From positions 6,138,001 through 6,202,000 of the forward strand of contig NZ_CP042806.1 in the NCBI RefSeq assembly GCF_008000815.1: a stretch of 64,000 nt of DNA, in the 5' to 3' direction. This stretch comes from Terriglobus albidus (lineage in GTDB: Bacteria > Acidobacteriota > Terriglobia > Terriglobales > Acidobacteriaceae). The translations under genes were made by a program, and so were the position numbers. A model generated the notes under the pieces. The model was not told the origin of the DNA, did not search any database, and saw nothing but the letters and a program-made list of their open reading frames with translations. This document shows positions 44,985 to 54,286 of the stretch, piece after piece; positions within the stretch are counted from its first letter, which is position 1, and the number at the start of each line of letters is the position of its first letter.

Positions 44985-45401
44985 TCAAGCTTTCCGCTTC
45001 GCGCTCTTGATCGATTTTGATTTCACAGGCTGCAACTCCCTCACCGTGGCAGTCTTGACCGATTTGGCTGGCCTGGCAGTCTTTGCATTCTTCGTAACAC
45101 GCAGGCGGTGCGCTGTCATAAGCGCTCCGCGAATCTGATCTTCGCTGGCCGCAGCCAGCACCATGTGGGTGGCGCCGTTGCGACCCCAGCCACCAGGAAC
45201 GGGCAAAAAGATCTCGGGCAGTTCTTCCACCAGGGGCTGCTGTGTCTCCGGGTCGAGCATCAGGTTGCCGTAACCCTTCGCCTCAGCGGCGAGTGTCGCA
45301 AAAATACGTCCGCCGACGCGAAAATCGGCAGCGCCCATGTGTGAGCCCTCTTCGGCGCCGGGAAGTGAGAGTGCGATCCTGCGAAAGTCGGCGGGAGTCA
45401 T
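44985..45401 (-). CDS. MmcQ/YjbR-family protein with Lys/Ala-rich tail
   Basis: This 138-residue protein contains a YjbR-like domain in residues 1-100 (MTPADFRRIALSLPGAEEGSHMGAADFRVGGRIFATL) and a basic tail (KNAKTARPAKSVKTATVREL...KSAKRKA) resembling histone-H1-like or nucleoid-binding tails. The core family has a double-wing DNA-binding-like fold. The tail suggests nucleic-acid binding. It lies 19 bp downstream of the DHA2 transporter gene, likely in one transcript. Confidence 0.82.
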   Translation of the reverse strand: MTPADFRRIALSLPGAEEGSHMGAADFRVGGRIFATLAAEAKGYGNLMLDPETQQPLVEELPEIFLPVPGGWGRNGATHMVLAAASEDQIRGALMTAHRLRVTKNAKTARPAKSVKTATVRELQPVKSKSIKSAKRKA

Positions 45402-45420
45402 CGGCCAACATTTTAGCCGC

Positions 45421-47007
45421 TTAGTGCGCTCCGGCCGGTGGACCTTTTCCTTTGACCTTCTGGAAGGCCCAGACGATTGCCACACACCCCAGACATAGCA
45501 GCGCTAACAGACGGAAGACATCAACGAACGCCCAGTACAAGGACTGCCGGATAAGTTGTTGATAGAGATTGGCGTTAGCTCCCGCGGCGGCATTGGCCGG
45601 GCCGAGAAAAGAGCCCGCCAGGAACAGCCGCGTCGTCTGCACGGCCTGTTGGAACGCGGCACCCGTGATGGGCACGAAGTTGGTTATCTCGTTCTGGTGG
45701 AGGGCGGCACGGCGCACCAGCAACGTCTGGGCGATCGAAATTCCGATGGAGCCGCCGACGTTACGCATCAGGTTGAAGAGCCCGGAGGCATTACCGATCT
45801 GGTCATTACGCAGCGTGCCGTAGGCCATGGTGCTGATGGGCACGAAGACGAAGGCCAGAGCCACACCGGTGATCACGATGGGCCAGAAAAGCGTCGTCGG
45901 CGAGATGTCCAGCGTGATATTGCCGAAATAAAGCGTCGTAAGCCCGAAGACAAGGAAGCCGAGCGCAAGCAGGATGCGGTTGTCAATCTTCGACGAGATC
46001 TGGCCCACCAGGACCGAGCCGACGATCGCACCAAGACCACGTGGAGCCACGACCAGACCGGCGGTGAAGGCGGTGTAGCCCAGGAGCTCCTGATAGAAGA
46101 GCGGAAGGACGGTCACCGTCGAGTAGATGGCCATGCCGAAGAGCAGAATCAGTAGGCAGCCCACACCGAAGTTACGATTCTTCAGAATCTGCAGACAGAC
46201 CAGAGGATCACGCGATCGCCAGGAATGAATGATGAACCAGATCAGCGAGACCACCAGGAACGTCGCAGCCCAGCGAATCCAGATGGCTCCGAACCAGTCA
46301 TCCTCCTGCCCCTTGTCGAGAATGATCTGCAGACAGCCGGTCCAAACGCACAGCGTACCGAAGCCGATCATGTCGAACGCCGGCACCTTCGCCTTAGAAA
46401 TATAAGGGGGGTCGTGCACGAAGCGGCTGATCATAAAGACCGCAAGAATGCCGAACGGAATATTGATATAGAAGGCGTATCGCCAGGAGTAGGTATCGGT
46501 CAGCCAGCCGCCGAGTGTAGGCCCGATGACAGGAGCGACGACTACACCGAGCGCGAAGACGGCCATCGCCGCGCCTCGTCTGGCCGGCGGGAATGACTCC
46601 AACAGGATAGCCTGCGAGAGGGGCTGCAGGGCTCCTCCGCCGGCGCCCTGAATCACACGAGCCAGAAGCATGAGCGCAAGACTCGGAGCTGCTCCACAGA
46701 AGAAGCTGGCAATGGTGAAGATGGTGACGCAGGAGATGAGGAAGCGCTTACGTCCGAAGCGCAGGCTGCACCAGTTCGAGGCCGGCAGAACAATCGCATT
46801 CGAGACCAGGTAGCTGGTCAGCACCCAGGTAGCTTCATCGTTCGAGGCCGAGAGCGAGCCCGCAATATATGGCAACGCAACGGCGGCGATAGAGGTGTCC
46901 AGAACCTCCATGAAGGTTGCCAGCATCACCGACGCAGCAATGAGCCACGGGTTTACCCCCTGGGTGACGGCGTTGGATTGGTCCACCGTAGCGGCGGCTG
47001 AAGCCAT
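45421..47007 (-). CDS. DHA2-family (EmrB/QacA-type) drug efflux MFS transporter
   Basis: This 528-residue protein has about 14 hydrophobic segments. The first-helix motif ATFMEVLDTSIAAVALPYIAGSL and the helix-5 motif GGALQPLSQAILLESFPPARRGAAMA are diagnostic of EmrB-type proton antiporters. It exports drugs or other amphipathic compounds, normally with an EmrA adaptor and an outer-membrane channel. Neither is adjacent here. A MITE copy lies just upstream of the start, between it and the GH39 gene. Confidence 0.92.
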   Translation of the reverse strand: MASAAATVDQSNAVTQGVNPWLIAASVMLATFMEVLDTSIAAVALPYIAGSLSASNDEATWVLTSYLVSNAIVLPASNWCSLRFGRKRFLISCVTIFTIASFFCGAAPSLALMLLARVIQGAGGGALQPLSQAILLESFPPARRGAAMAVFALGVVVAPVIGPTLGGWLTDTYSWRYAFYINIPFGILAVFMISRFVHDPPYISKAKVPAFDMIGFGTLCVWTGCLQIILDKGQEDDWFGAIWIRWAATFLVVSLIWFIIHSWRSRDPLVCLQILKNRNFGVGCLLILLFGMAIYSTVTVLPLFYQELLGYTAFTAGLVVAPRGLGAIVGSVLVGQISSKIDNRILLALGFLVFGLTTLYFGNITLDISPTTLFWPIVITGVALAFVFVPISTMAYGTLRNDQIGNASGLFNLMRNVGGSIGISIAQTLLVRRAALHQNEITNFVPITGAAFQQAVQTTRLFLAGSFLGPANAAAGANANLYQQLIRQSLYWAFVDVFRLLALLCLGCVAIVWAFQKVKGKGPPAGAH

Positions 47008-47090
47008 GTTCCCTCTCGTTAGGGGTAAGGATTTCCAAAACAGGCGCGTTTGATCTCGTTAGAAGCCGGCCGCAGCGAAGAGGATGCACC

Positions 47091-47205
47091 TAGAGCATTT
47101 TCCCTGTTGCTGGGTACCCCGAAAGGGCGTGCAGCGGCGTTTTCATTGCGGAAAACGCCCATGGATGCAGAAGCTCTACATTACACCTGCAGGGAAAATG
47201 CTTCA
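47091..47205. mobile_element. MITE-like element, copy 5 (inverted), at the stop codon of the GH39 gene
   Basis: TAGAGCATTTTCCCTGT at the left and AGGGAAAATGCTTCA at the right; the last three bases (complement TGA) are the stop codon of the GH39 gene on the minus strand. Confidence 0.8.
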
Positions 47206-48690
47206 TTTCTCGACCGTCACCAGAAGCAGAGCATTTGGCGCGAGTTGCAGACGAAGGGCGCCGTTTGCCAACCGCATATGCTCGGGCTCTTCCAGAGCCG
47301 TCTTGCTGTTAAGCTCTGTAGCCTGGGCGGCTGTAGGGCTGACGGGACTTCCCATCGCCTTGTAGAAGGGAGCAACGTTGCTATGCGTCTCATCGACACG
47401 CTGGATACTGACATCGGCATTCGCGCTAACGCCTTGAAGCTGCAGCGTAACGGTACTTGTTTGCGGTTGCGCCTCAGGATCGACCAGATTCCATAACGCG
47501 ATAGCCAATCGCCCATCCGCGAGGCGAGTGACGATAGCGTTCTTCGACGGATTGGCGATGCGCTGCTCACCGAGCTTATGCAGCAGAGCAAAGTCATAGA
47601 AGGCGGGTTTGTTAATCCCGCCCATCGCGCGGATCCCGAACTGTGTAAAGGGAGCGCGCGCCGGGCCTCCCTCCTCAAAGACCTCAGAGAAGGTCCAGAA
47701 AGAGAGATAGTCGACATTGCCATCACTCTCGCGGATGGTGTTCGCAAGCGCCGGGCCGACGTACGGCGTCTCGCGAGCGTCGTGGACGGGATAGACGTTC
47801 CATTCGGTCCAGAGCAAAGGAAGGTGCGGCGTCGGTGAAGAGTCGATCTGGCGGCGCACCTTTGCGACAACGGCAGCAACGCGGTCTTCCGGCGCAATCA
47901 CCTCGTCGGTGCCGAGCAGGCGCTTCACGGGCTCGTCGGCGTAGCCGTGGGTCGAGACGAAATCCACCGGAACGTGGTCGCGGGCGCAGAAGGCAAGGAA
48001 CCCCGGAATCCAGGCAGCGGCGGCGGTCGCTGGACCGCCGACACGAAGGCGCGAATTGACGGCTTTCAGAGACCGGGCGGTGTTGGCGTAGAGAGCGAAG
48101 TAGGTCTCGCCCCGGGGAACGCCACCCCAGAAGTCGATGTTCGGCTCGTTCCACACCTCGAAGTACCACTGCGCCACTTCGTCGATACCGTAACGCTCCA
48201 CCAGATGGCGGGCGAGTGCCGTCATCAGGTCGTTCCAGCGCTTGATGTCCTTAGGTGGAGAGACGTTCTGCTTGTACCAGAAGGGATGCAGTGCGTCGGG
48301 GTTGAATGCCAGCTTCTTCGGCATGAAGCTGAGCTCCACCACTGGACGGACACCTGCGGCGCGCAGGCCATCGTAGACCTGGTCAATGTAGTTGAAGTTG
48401 TAGACCGGATTACCATGTTCGTCCTCGTTGTAGACGCCCAGCTCGTCATGCAGGATGGCATGGAAGCGGATGTACTTAACCCCGGTAACGGCGTGTACGG
48501 CGGCGAGGTCGTCGCGGTAGCTCTGACGAAGGGAAAGAATCGCGCGGCCTGAGCCGAACATCTCTTCCCAGAAGTGGGGAAAGGGTTTGGCCTCGGCATG
48601 GGCATCGACACGCACCGTCTCTTCCCGTTGCGCCACAACGGGAAGTACGGCACACCACAACAGCACGGAAAGGACGGCTCGGCGGCGCAT
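47203..48690 (-). CDS. Secreted GH39-type beta-xylosidase-like glycoside hydrolase
   Basis: This 495-residue protein has the signal peptide MRRRAVLSVLLWCAVLPVVAQ. The clan GH-A barrel has the acid/base Glu in WYFEVWNEPNIDFW (about 178) and the nucleophile Glu in PLLWTEWNVYPV (about 296), with YIRFHAILHDELGVY as the GH39 substrate-binding stretch. A C-terminal beta-sandwich follows. It probably releases xylose or a related sugar from plant or algal glycans. The stop codon lies in the terminal repeat of a MITE (TGAAGCATTTTC), so the last codons adjoin inserted DNA. Confidence 0.88.
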   Translation of the reverse strand: MRRRAVLSVLLWCAVLPVVAQREETVRVDAHAEAKPFPHFWEEMFGSGRAILSLRQSYRDDLAAVHAVTGVKYIRFHAILHDELGVYNEDEHGNPVYNFNYIDQVYDGLRAAGVRPVVELSFMPKKLAFNPDALHPFWYKQNVSPPKDIKRWNDLMTALARHLVERYGIDEVAQWYFEVWNEPNIDFWGGVPRGETYFALYANTARSLKAVNSRLRVGGPATAAAAWIPGFLAFCARDHVPVDFVSTHGYADEPVKRLLGTDEVIAPEDRVAAVVAKVRRQIDSSPTPHLPLLWTEWNVYPVHDARETPYVGPALANTIRESDGNVDYLSFWTFSEVFEEGGPARAPFTQFGIRAMGGINKPAFYDFALLHKLGEQRIANPSKNAIVTRLADGRLAIALWNLVDPEAQPQTSTVTLQLQGVSANADVSIQRVDETHSNVAPFYKAMGSPVSPTAAQATELNSKTALEEPEHMRLANGALRLQLAPNALLLVTVEK

Positions 48691-48759
48691 ACTGCGCGGT
48701 TAGATGCAGGGGTGTCGATAAATTCTTGCCAGTCAGATTTTTTGTCGAGGGGTGAAAGA

Positions 48760-48900
48760 TATCCAGCCGGCAAAGCTACCGAGGATCCCACCCATCGCGA
48801 TGCGATGGATGGGGCACCCGGTGTATAGCTTCCGATCCGCCAGTCCGCCTCAGAAGAGGTGAAAGCAGGTCCTTCACTTCGTTCGGGATGACAGCATTTT
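48760..48900. repeat. Short repeat units between GH39 and ada
   Basis: This holds a CATCGCGATGCGATGGATGGGGCACCC palindrome and a GAAGCAGGTCCTTCACTTCG...GGGATGACA unit related to those at 15.3 kb and inside the glycosylase gene. No gene is visible in 48691-48965. Confidence 0.5.
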
Positions 48901-48965
48901 GAATGCAAACTTTGGCGGCAAGAACCGGGATGTGGCCAGCTGGCTAACCGTTGCAGGATACTGAC

Positions 48966-50051
48966 ATGAACTTCGCTATGGCACTTCGCCCCTCCATCCC
49001 GGCCGCGATTCCAACCGTGATCGAAGACACCCGCTGGAAGCAGGTGCTCGACCGCGATGCTGCCGCCGGCTTTGTTTACGGCGTGCAGTCGACCGGAATC
49101 TTCTGCCGTCCATCCTGCCCCAGCCGCAGGCCGAACCGGACACAGGTCCGCTTCTTTGACACCACAGCCGAGGCTGCGGCGGCCGGCTTCCGCGCCTGCA
49201 AGCGCTGCCGGCCGACCGAACGTCTCCATGACCGTTTTGCCGAGCCGGTGAGCCGGGCGGCGGCGTATCTTGCCGCCCACAGCGATGAGACGGTCACTCT
49301 GGACGAACTCGCCCGAATCACTCGAACGAGCCCCTTCTCGCTGCAGAAGAATTTCAAGCGCATTCTCGGGGTGACACCGAAGGAGTTCGCGGCAGCGAAG
49401 AAGCTGGAACGCCTGCGCAAGCACCTTCCTCAAGGACGGGTAACAGACGCCACTTATGAAGCAGGCTTCTCTTCGCCGAGCCGCATGTACCAGGCGGCGG
49501 AAGCTCTGGGCATGACACCGGGCGAGGCGGGACGAGGAGCGCATGGGCTAACGATCCGCTTTACCACCAGCGAGTGCTCTCTCGGCCGAGTGCTGGTGGC
49601 AGCAACCGACAAGGGCATCTGCTCTATCGCCTTCGGGGACTCTCCATACCAGTTAGAGATTGATCTGCGCGCCCGGTTCCCTCACGGCGAGATCGTATCG
49701 ACAGAAGACGATCCACTGCTGACGCAGGGAGTTCGTTTTGTGCTGGCTCAGCTGCGGTCTGCTTCGCACGAGCTCGATCTGCCGCTCGATCTGCGCGCAA
49801 CCGTCTTTCAGCAACGGGTGTGGAAGGCACTACGCGAGATTCCTCGGGGAGAGACACGCACCTATGCCGAGGTGGCGAAGTCTATGGGACAGCCCACAGC
49901 AACACGAGCCGTGGCACGCGCCTGCGCGACCAATCCGGTAGCCGTAGCAATTCCCTGCCATCGTGTGATTGGAAGCGATGGCAAGCTCACCGGCTATCGC
50001 TGGGGAGTGGAACGGAAGAAACGTCTTCTGGAGATGGAAGGCAAATTCTAA
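48966..50051 (+). CDS. ada: Bifunctional Ada: DNA-methylphosphotriester/O6-methylguanine methyltransferase and activator
   Basis: This 361-residue protein has three modules: an Ada zinc domain with Cys47, Cys51, Cys78 and Cys81 (TGIFCRPSCPSR, GFRACKRCRP), an AraC-type HTH (about 95-180, LDELARITRTSPFSLQKNFKRILG) and an Ogt domain with the acceptor Cys331 in VAIPCHRVIGSDG. Methylation of the first Cys turns it into an activator of alkylation-repair genes. ATG 48966 is preferred over an in-frame TTG five codons upstream. No alkA or alkB is adjacent. Confidence 0.95.
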   Translation: MNFAMALRPSIPAAIPTVIEDTRWKQVLDRDAAAGFVYGVQSTGIFCRPSCPSRRPNRTQVRFFDTTAEAAAAGFRACKRCRPTERLHDRFAEPVSRAAAYLAAHSDETVTLDELARITRTSPFSLQKNFKRILGVTPKEFAAAKKLERLRKHLPQGRVTDATYEAGFSSPSRMYQAAEALGMTPGEAGRGAHGLTIRFTTSECSLGRVLVAATDKGICSIAFGDSPYQLEIDLRARFPHGEIVSTEDDPLLTQGVRFVLAQLRSASHELDLPLDLRATVFQQRVWKALREIPRGETRTYAEVAKSMGQPTATRAVARACATNPVAVAIPCHRVIGSDGKLTGYRWGVERKKRLLEMEGKF

Positions 50052-50088
50052 ACATTGAAGCCCGCACAGCATGGGGCGCCCATACACC

Positions 50089-50273
50089 GGGTGCCCCACA
50101 TACGCGAAGCTTATGTGGGAAGATCGAGCGCAGCTCGATCCGCTTTTTGTTTGTCGTTCCTCAGAGATCTGTTTTATTGCCTATCCGAGACAAAAAGACG
50201 GTTCGATCTGCGCTCGAATACCCATGTCCAGAATCGGGACACCACCCCAGCAAACTTGTCTGCTGGGGACCCC
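50089..50273. repeat. Mosaic palindromic repeats between ada and nitrilase genes
   Basis: Units are GGGTGCCCCACATACGCGAAGC with a TATGTGGG arm (50089-50119), GATCGAGCGCAGCTCGATC, and the CACCCCAGCAAACTTGTCTGCTGGGG hairpin (50243-50273). The order matches the cluster at 6660-6760 but is inverted or rearranged. No gene is visible in 50052-50298. Confidence 0.65.
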
Positions 50274-50298
50274 GGACATAGGGCATCCGGTGCATAGG

Positions 50299-51174
50299 CT
50301 AGTCCAGACGCGGTTCAAATCGGAAAACATCAGGCCTACTGTAGTGACCAGCAACGTCGAGGTCGAACTTGCCGCGCTGAATCTCGTCCATGTCGAGCTC
50401 AGCGAAGAGGAGGTCGGGTTCCGCCACTGGGCCTGCGAGCAGTTCGCCGCGTGGAGAGACGATAAGACTTCGGCCGTGGATCTCTCCACCGATTTCCTGC
50501 AAATCCGCAGGCCAGTCGGATGTGGCAAGTTGCTGGCAGGCACTGAGGACAAAGCAGCGTCCCTCATAGGCGATGTGCTTCATGCTGGTCTGCCACATCT
50601 CGCGCGCATCCACAGTCGGTGCGCACCATAGCTCCACACCCTGGTTGTAGAGGTGTTGCCGGTAGAGCGGCATGTAGTTTTCCCAGCAGATAGCCATACC
50701 GATGCGGCCGATCTCTGTCTGGACGACCTGCATGGTGTCGCCTCCACCGAAGCCCCAGATCAGACGTTCACTGCCTGTGGGCATGAGCTTTCGGTGTTTC
50801 GCCACAACGCCGCCGTTCGGTGTGATGACTAGCGAGATGCAGTAGAGCGTATTGCCATCGCGTTCGACCGCGCCGCTAACCAGGTACAGGTTCAACTCAT
50901 GGGCGAGAGATTCGAGCTGCGCTGTCTCCGGGCCGGGACAACGAATCGCGGCTTCCATGTAGCGGCGGAAGAGCTCGCGACCTTCGTCCGTGCGATTGCC
51001 TACGGTGGCCCCGAAGCTTAGGCCTTTCGGATAACCACCAACCATCGCCTCGGGGAGTACAAGCAATTGCGCGCCTTGAGCGGCGGCTTTGCGGCAGAGC
51101 GTCTCGACGCGATCGAGAGTACGCGGTATATCGAAGAGGATGCTACCGGCCTGGGCAACAGCGACTTTCAGCAT
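50299..51174 (-). CDS. Nitrilase-family carbon-nitrogen hydrolase
   Basis: This 291-residue protein carries the complete catalytic triad of the superfamily: Glu42 (LVLPEAMVGGYPKG), Lys129 (KHRKLMPTGSER) and Cys163 (MAICWENYMPL). The GGYPKG and CWENYMPL variants resemble true aliphatic/aryl nitrilases and cyanide dihydratases more than amidases. It converts a nitrile to a carboxylic acid and ammonia in the cytoplasm. It is shorter than most nitrilases (about 330-350), lacking much of the C-terminal tail. GAGGAG precedes ATG 51174. Confidence 0.9.
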   Translation of the reverse strand: MLKVAVAQAGSILFDIPRTLDRVETLCRKAAAQGAQLLVLPEAMVGGYPKGLSFGATVGNRTDEGRELFRRYMEAAIRCPGPETAQLESLAHELNLYLVSGAVERDGNTLYCISLVITPNGGVVAKHRKLMPTGSERLIWGFGGGDTMQVVQTEIGRIGMAICWENYMPLYRQHLYNQGVELWCAPTVDAREMWQTSMKHIAYEGRCFVLSACQQLATSDWPADLQEIGGEIHGRSLIVSPRGELLAGPVAEPDLLFAELDMDEIQRGKFDLDVAGHYSRPDVFRFEPRLD

Positions 51175-51405
51175 GGAGACGACTCCTCAAGACCATTCAA
51201 TCATCCGGCCATCCATGCAACGGTGGCCCCAAGGCGTATTAACAAATCCGCTTTCACTGCGGAGTTTATCTTTCTATGAGCATCAGACGCGCCTTCAGTG
51301 CTTCATTCTCGGCATTCCGAGCAAATTTGCCGAAATCTAGTGTCTGTTTCTCAGGATGACAACTTTTTGACAAGAACTTTGTTGGCTCGGCGACATCTAT
51401 TGAAT

Positions 51406-52074
51406 ATGCGGGTGTTGATCTTTGGAGCAAGTGGAATGGTGGGGCAGGGCATCCTGCTGGAGTGTTTGCGGGCTGTCGATGTAGCAGAGGTTGTCTCCGT
51501 CGGGCGGTCACCGCTACCGCAAAAGCATCCGAAGCTGAAAGAGATTCTGCTACCGAACCTCTTTGACATCGCTACCGTAACCGACGATCTGAGCAACTTC
51601 GATGCGGTCTTCTTTCCGCTGGGCGTTTCGTCGTTTCGTATGTCCGAAGCGGACTATCGTTACATCACCTATGACCTGGCCATGAAGATCGCCTCGCTGG
51701 TGGCCAGGCAGAGTCCGCAGGCGACCTTCTGCTACGTCTCCGGCCGTGGGACTGATATCAACAGCCGCACCATGTGGTCGCGAGTCAAGGGCGAACTCGA
51801 AGAGGCCCTGCTGCGGCTGCCGTTTGCCGATGCATTCATGTTCCGCCCCGGGGCGATCCGGCCGATGGACGGCATCAAGACCAAAACGCCGCTCTATAAC
51901 GCCATCTACCTTCTTTTCAGTCCAATTGTTCCGCTGCTGGCACGACTGTTTCCAGCGCAGATTACCACCACGCGCGAGGTAGGCAAGGCGATGCTGGCCG
52001 TGGCGCGGAAGGGATATCCCAGCCCGATTCTGGAGCCGATCGATATTCGCCGGGCCGCCGGAGTCTCTATTTAG
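51406..52074 (+). CDS. NAD(P)-binding protein of the atypical SDR / epimerase type
   Basis: This 222-residue Rossmann-fold protein begins MRVLIFGASGMVGQGILLECL with the dinucleotide-binding GxSGxxG. It has VSVGRSPLP after strand 2 and FCYVSGRGTDINSRTMWSRVKGELEEAL, where the usual YxxxK is replaced by a Ser/Trp/Lys arrangement. Similar short atypical SDRs (NmrA/HTATIP2-like) often act as redox sensors or reductases of unknown substrate. Start 51406 is the conserved Met; an upstream frame extension overlaps repeat sequence. Confidence 0.82.
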   Translation: MRVLIFGASGMVGQGILLECLRAVDVAEVVSVGRSPLPQKHPKLKEILLPNLFDIATVTDDLSNFDAVFFPLGVSSFRMSEADYRYITYDLAMKIASLVARQSPQATFCYVSGRGTDINSRTMWSRVKGELEEALLRLPFADAFMFRPGAIRPMDGIKTKTPLYNAIYLLFSPIVPLLARLFPAQITTTREVGKAMLAVARKGYPSPILEPIDIRRAAGVSI

Positions 52075-52102
52075 GGGCTGTTTCCCTCGTGGGGGCCTGT
52101 GA

Positions 52103-52108
52103 TACGTT
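52103..52108 (+). promoter_or_regulatory. -10 box of a probable leaderless promoter (small Cys-rich protein)
   Basis: TACGTT, eight nt before ATG 52117, with only a C-rich stretch between. Confidence 0.35.
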
Positions 52109-52116
52109 GCCCCCAT

Positions 52117-52380
52117 ATGTCCTATACCGAAAGCTACGAGTGTGATGTTTGCGGCAATAAGAAGGGAGAGCGCGACCTGTGGTGGCTCTCATTCAGTGAC
52201 TGTATCCCTGGCTCCTCACCCGACGACACCATCCCGGTCATCAAGTTCTCTCGCTTCGATGTCAGCCACTCCCATGACAAGACCGTAAAGCATATCTGCG
52301 GCGCCCAGTGCGCGGCGACGCTGATGAACCGCTGGATGAGCGACCAGCACGACGACCCCGATCAGCATTGCGCCCGGTAG
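52117..52380 (+). CDS. Small Cys-rich, zinc-ribbon-like protein
   Basis: This 87-residue protein has a CxxC at residues 9-12 (YECDVCGNKKGERDLWW), further Cys in a HICGAQC motif near the C-terminus, and the helix AATLMNRWM. Four Cys/His positions could bind zinc. I recall similar unnamed acidobacterial proteins but no function. Start 52117 is the Met before SYTESYECDVC. The last codons and stop lie inside the first unit of a tandem repeat, so the C-terminus (DQHCAR) may be repeat-derived. Confidence 0.7.
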   Translation: MSYTESYECDVCGNKKGERDLWWLSFSDCIPGSSPDDTIPVIKFSRFDVSHSHDKTVKHICGAQCAATLMNRWMSDQHDDPDQHCAR

Positions 52381-52471
52381 CACACCAGCACTTGTGCACA
52401 GGAAAGTGGGCGTTGCGCCCGGTAAGGAACAGAGCACCTGTGCACCGTAACATCGGGCATTGCGCGCGGTA
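52365..52471 (+). repeat. Tandem repeat of about 46 bp, 2.3 copies
   Basis: GCATTGCGCCCGGTA (52365), GCGTTGCGCCCGGTA (52410) and GCATTGCGCGCGGTA (52457) recur with periods 45 and 47; the middles share AGCAC(T/C)TGTGCAC. The first unit includes the stop codon of the upstream gene and the last abuts a MITE. Confidence 0.75.
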
Positions 52472-52584
52472 GAGTATTTCTCCCGTAGGTGGAGTGCAGG
52501 GCTTGTGCATCTATGGGCGTTTTCCGCAATGAAAACGCCGCTGCACACTCTCACGGGATACCCAGCAACAGGAGAAAGGCTCTA
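52470..52584. mobile_element. MITE-like element, copy 6
   Basis: TA-bounded 115 bp; arms GAGTATTTCTCCCGT and ACAGGAGAAAGGCTC. Both arms carry TTTCTCC where other copies have TTTTCCC, a matched change. Confidence 0.82.
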
Positions 52585-52726
52585 ATCTATAAGGGCGCTT
52601 GAATGCGTGGTTTTTACCGCTCGCTGCACGGATTCCCCGTTCCCGCAGGTTGCACGAAAGGTAGTGCAATCCGGGTGCTATTCTGGGGCGGGAAATTTTC
52701 TATCCCAATCTTTTTAAGAGGTATCT

Positions 52727-54157
52727 ATGTCTACAGCCACTCTGGAACAGACACTGCCCTACAAAGTAGCCGACATCTCGCTGGCCGACTGGGGACGCAA
52801 GGAGATCACCATCGCCGAGCAGGAGATGCCCGGCCTGATGTCGATCCGCGCGAAGTACGCCCCCGCCAAGCCGCTGAAGGGCGTGCGCGTCACCGGATCG
52901 CTGCACATGACCATCCAGACCGCCGTGCTGATCGAGACGCTGGTAGAACTGGGTGCCGATGTGCGCTGGGCAAGCTGCAACATCTTCTCCACACAGGACC
53001 ACGCCGCAGCAGCCATTGCAGCCGCGGGTGTACCCGTCTTTGCCTGGAAGGGCGAGACGCTGGAAGAGTACTGGTGGTGCACGGATCAGGCGCTGAGCTT
53101 CCCCGGCGGCCTGGGACCACAGCTCGTCGTCGATGACGGCGGCGATGTGACCCTGCTGATCCACAAGGGCTATGACCTGGAGAACGGCGACCGCTCGTTT
53201 GTCGACTCCGCGGAAGGCAGCGAAGAAGAGCGCGTGATCAAGGCGCTGCTGAAGAAGATTTTGGGGCAGAGCCCGAACCGCTGGCACGATGTGGCCAAGG
53301 AGTGGCGCGGCGTCTCCGAGGAGACGACCACCGGCGTTCACCGCCTGTACAAGATGATGGAACAGGGCAAGCTGCTGGTGCCGGCCATCAACGTGAACGA
53401 CTCCGTCACCAAGTCGAAGTTCGACAACCTCTACGGCTGCCGCGAGTCGCTGGCGGACGGCATCAAGCGCGCCACCGACGTGATGGTGGCCGGCAAGGTT
53501 GCCGTTATTTGCGGTTATGGCGATGTGGGCAAGGGCTCGGCGCACTCGCTGCGCGGCATGGGCGCGCGCGTGATCGTCACCGAGATCGACCCCATCAATG
53601 CGCTGCAGGCCGCGATGGAAGGCTTCGAGGTCACGACCATTGAAGAGACCCTCGGCCGTGGAGATATCTACGTCACCTGCACCGGCAACGTGGACATCAT
53701 TACCTTCGAGCACATGGAGCAGATGAAGGATCAGGCTATCGTCTGCAACATCGGCCACTTCGATAACGAGATCCAGATGGACCGCCTGAACGGCGCTGCG
53801 GGCGTGACCAAGCTGAACATCAAGCCGCAGGTCGACAAGTACACCTTCCCCTCCGGCAGCTCGATCTTCGTGCTCGCCGAAGGTCGCCTGGTGAACCTGG
53901 GCTGCGCGACCGGCCATCCGAGCTTCGTGATGTCGAACAGCTTCTCTAACCAGACGCTGGCTCAGCTCGACCTCTGGAAGAACAAGGACACCTACGCAGT
54001 TGGCGTGTATGTTCTGCCGAAGAAGCTGGACGAAGAGGTCGCCCGCCTCCACCTGGAGAAGATCGGTGTGAAGCTCACGACGCTCTCGCAGAAGCAGGCT
54101 GATTACATCGGTGTTCCGGTGGAAGGTCCGTTCAAGGCCGAGCATTACCGGTACTAA
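52727..54157 (+). CDS. ahcY: S-adenosylhomocysteine hydrolase
   Basis: This 476-residue protein splits SAH to homocysteine and adenosine, relieving product inhibition of methyltransferases. The Asn/His/Glu/Asp active-site segments ([29 protein letters not shown]) and the NAD motif [14 protein letters not shown] (about 258-271) are intact, and the C-terminus ends PFKAEHYRY, the tetramer-completing Lys-x-x-x-Tyr-Arg-Tyr tail. AAGAGG precedes the ATG. No SAH riboswitch was recognised in the 140-bp leader. A terminator follows. Confidence 0.98.
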   Translation: MSTATLEQTLPYKVADISLADWGRKEITIAEQEMPGLMSIRAKYAPAKPLKGVRVTGSLHMTIQTAVLIETLVELGADVRWASCNIFSTQDHAAAAIAAAGVPVFAWKGETLEEYWWCTDQALSFPGGLGPQLVVDDGGDVTLLIHKGYDLENGDRSFVDSAEGSEEERVIKALLKKILGQSPNRWHDVAKEWRGVSEETTTGVHRLYKMMEQGKLLVPAINVNDSVTKSKFDNLYGCRESLADGIKRATDVMVAGKVAVICGYGDVGKGSAHSLRGMGARVIVTEIDPINALQAAMEGFEVTTIEETLGRGDIYVTCTGNVDIITFEHMEQMKDQAIVCNIGHFDNEIQMDRLNGAAGVTKLNIKPQVDKYTFPSGSSIFVLAEGRLVNLGCATGHPSFVMSNSFSNQTLAQLDLWKNKDTYAVGVYVLPKKLDEEVARLHLEKIGVKLTTLSQKQADYIGVPVEGPFKAEHYRY

Positions 54158-54159
54158 GT

Positions 54160-54195
54160 TGGTTGAATGGTTCAATAGTTGAATCGTTGAATGGT
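54160..54195. repeat. Iterated GTTGAATGGTTCAATAG tract
   Basis: Four iterations of a GTTGAAT(C/G)GT-like unit directly after the ahcY stop, the inverse of the tract at 11790-11821. Confidence 0.6.
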
Positions 54196-54229
54196 GAAAA
54201 AGCCCCTTGTACATCGAGGGGCTTTTTCT
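54196..54229 (+). terminator. Rho-independent terminator of ahcY
   Basis: AAAAAGCCCCT-loop-AGGGGCTTTTT, an 11-bp perfect hairpin ending in a T run. Confidence 0.9.
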
Positions 54230-54286
54230 ATTGGGATAGTGGGATTGTTCTCTGTTTAGAAACCGGACACTGTCCGACCCCATATA

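Noticed and set aside
48225-49544. A 439-codon minus-strand frame covering the GH39 5' end and the start of ada
   Set aside because: It overlaps two well-supported genes and a repeat unit and has no family resemblance.
52365-52471. CRISPR array
   Set aside because: Units are contiguous degenerate tandem repeats without unique spacers, and no cas gene is present.
52585-52726. SAH riboswitch upstream of ahcY
   Set aside because: The leader lacks the conserved SAH-riboswitch core; only ordinary G+C-rich sequence and a Shine-Dalgarno are seen.
52700-54283. A 527-codon open frame on the minus strand opposite ahcY
   Set aside because: It is fully antisense to ahcY, has no recognisable domain, and its composition is that of the complement of a high-GC gene.
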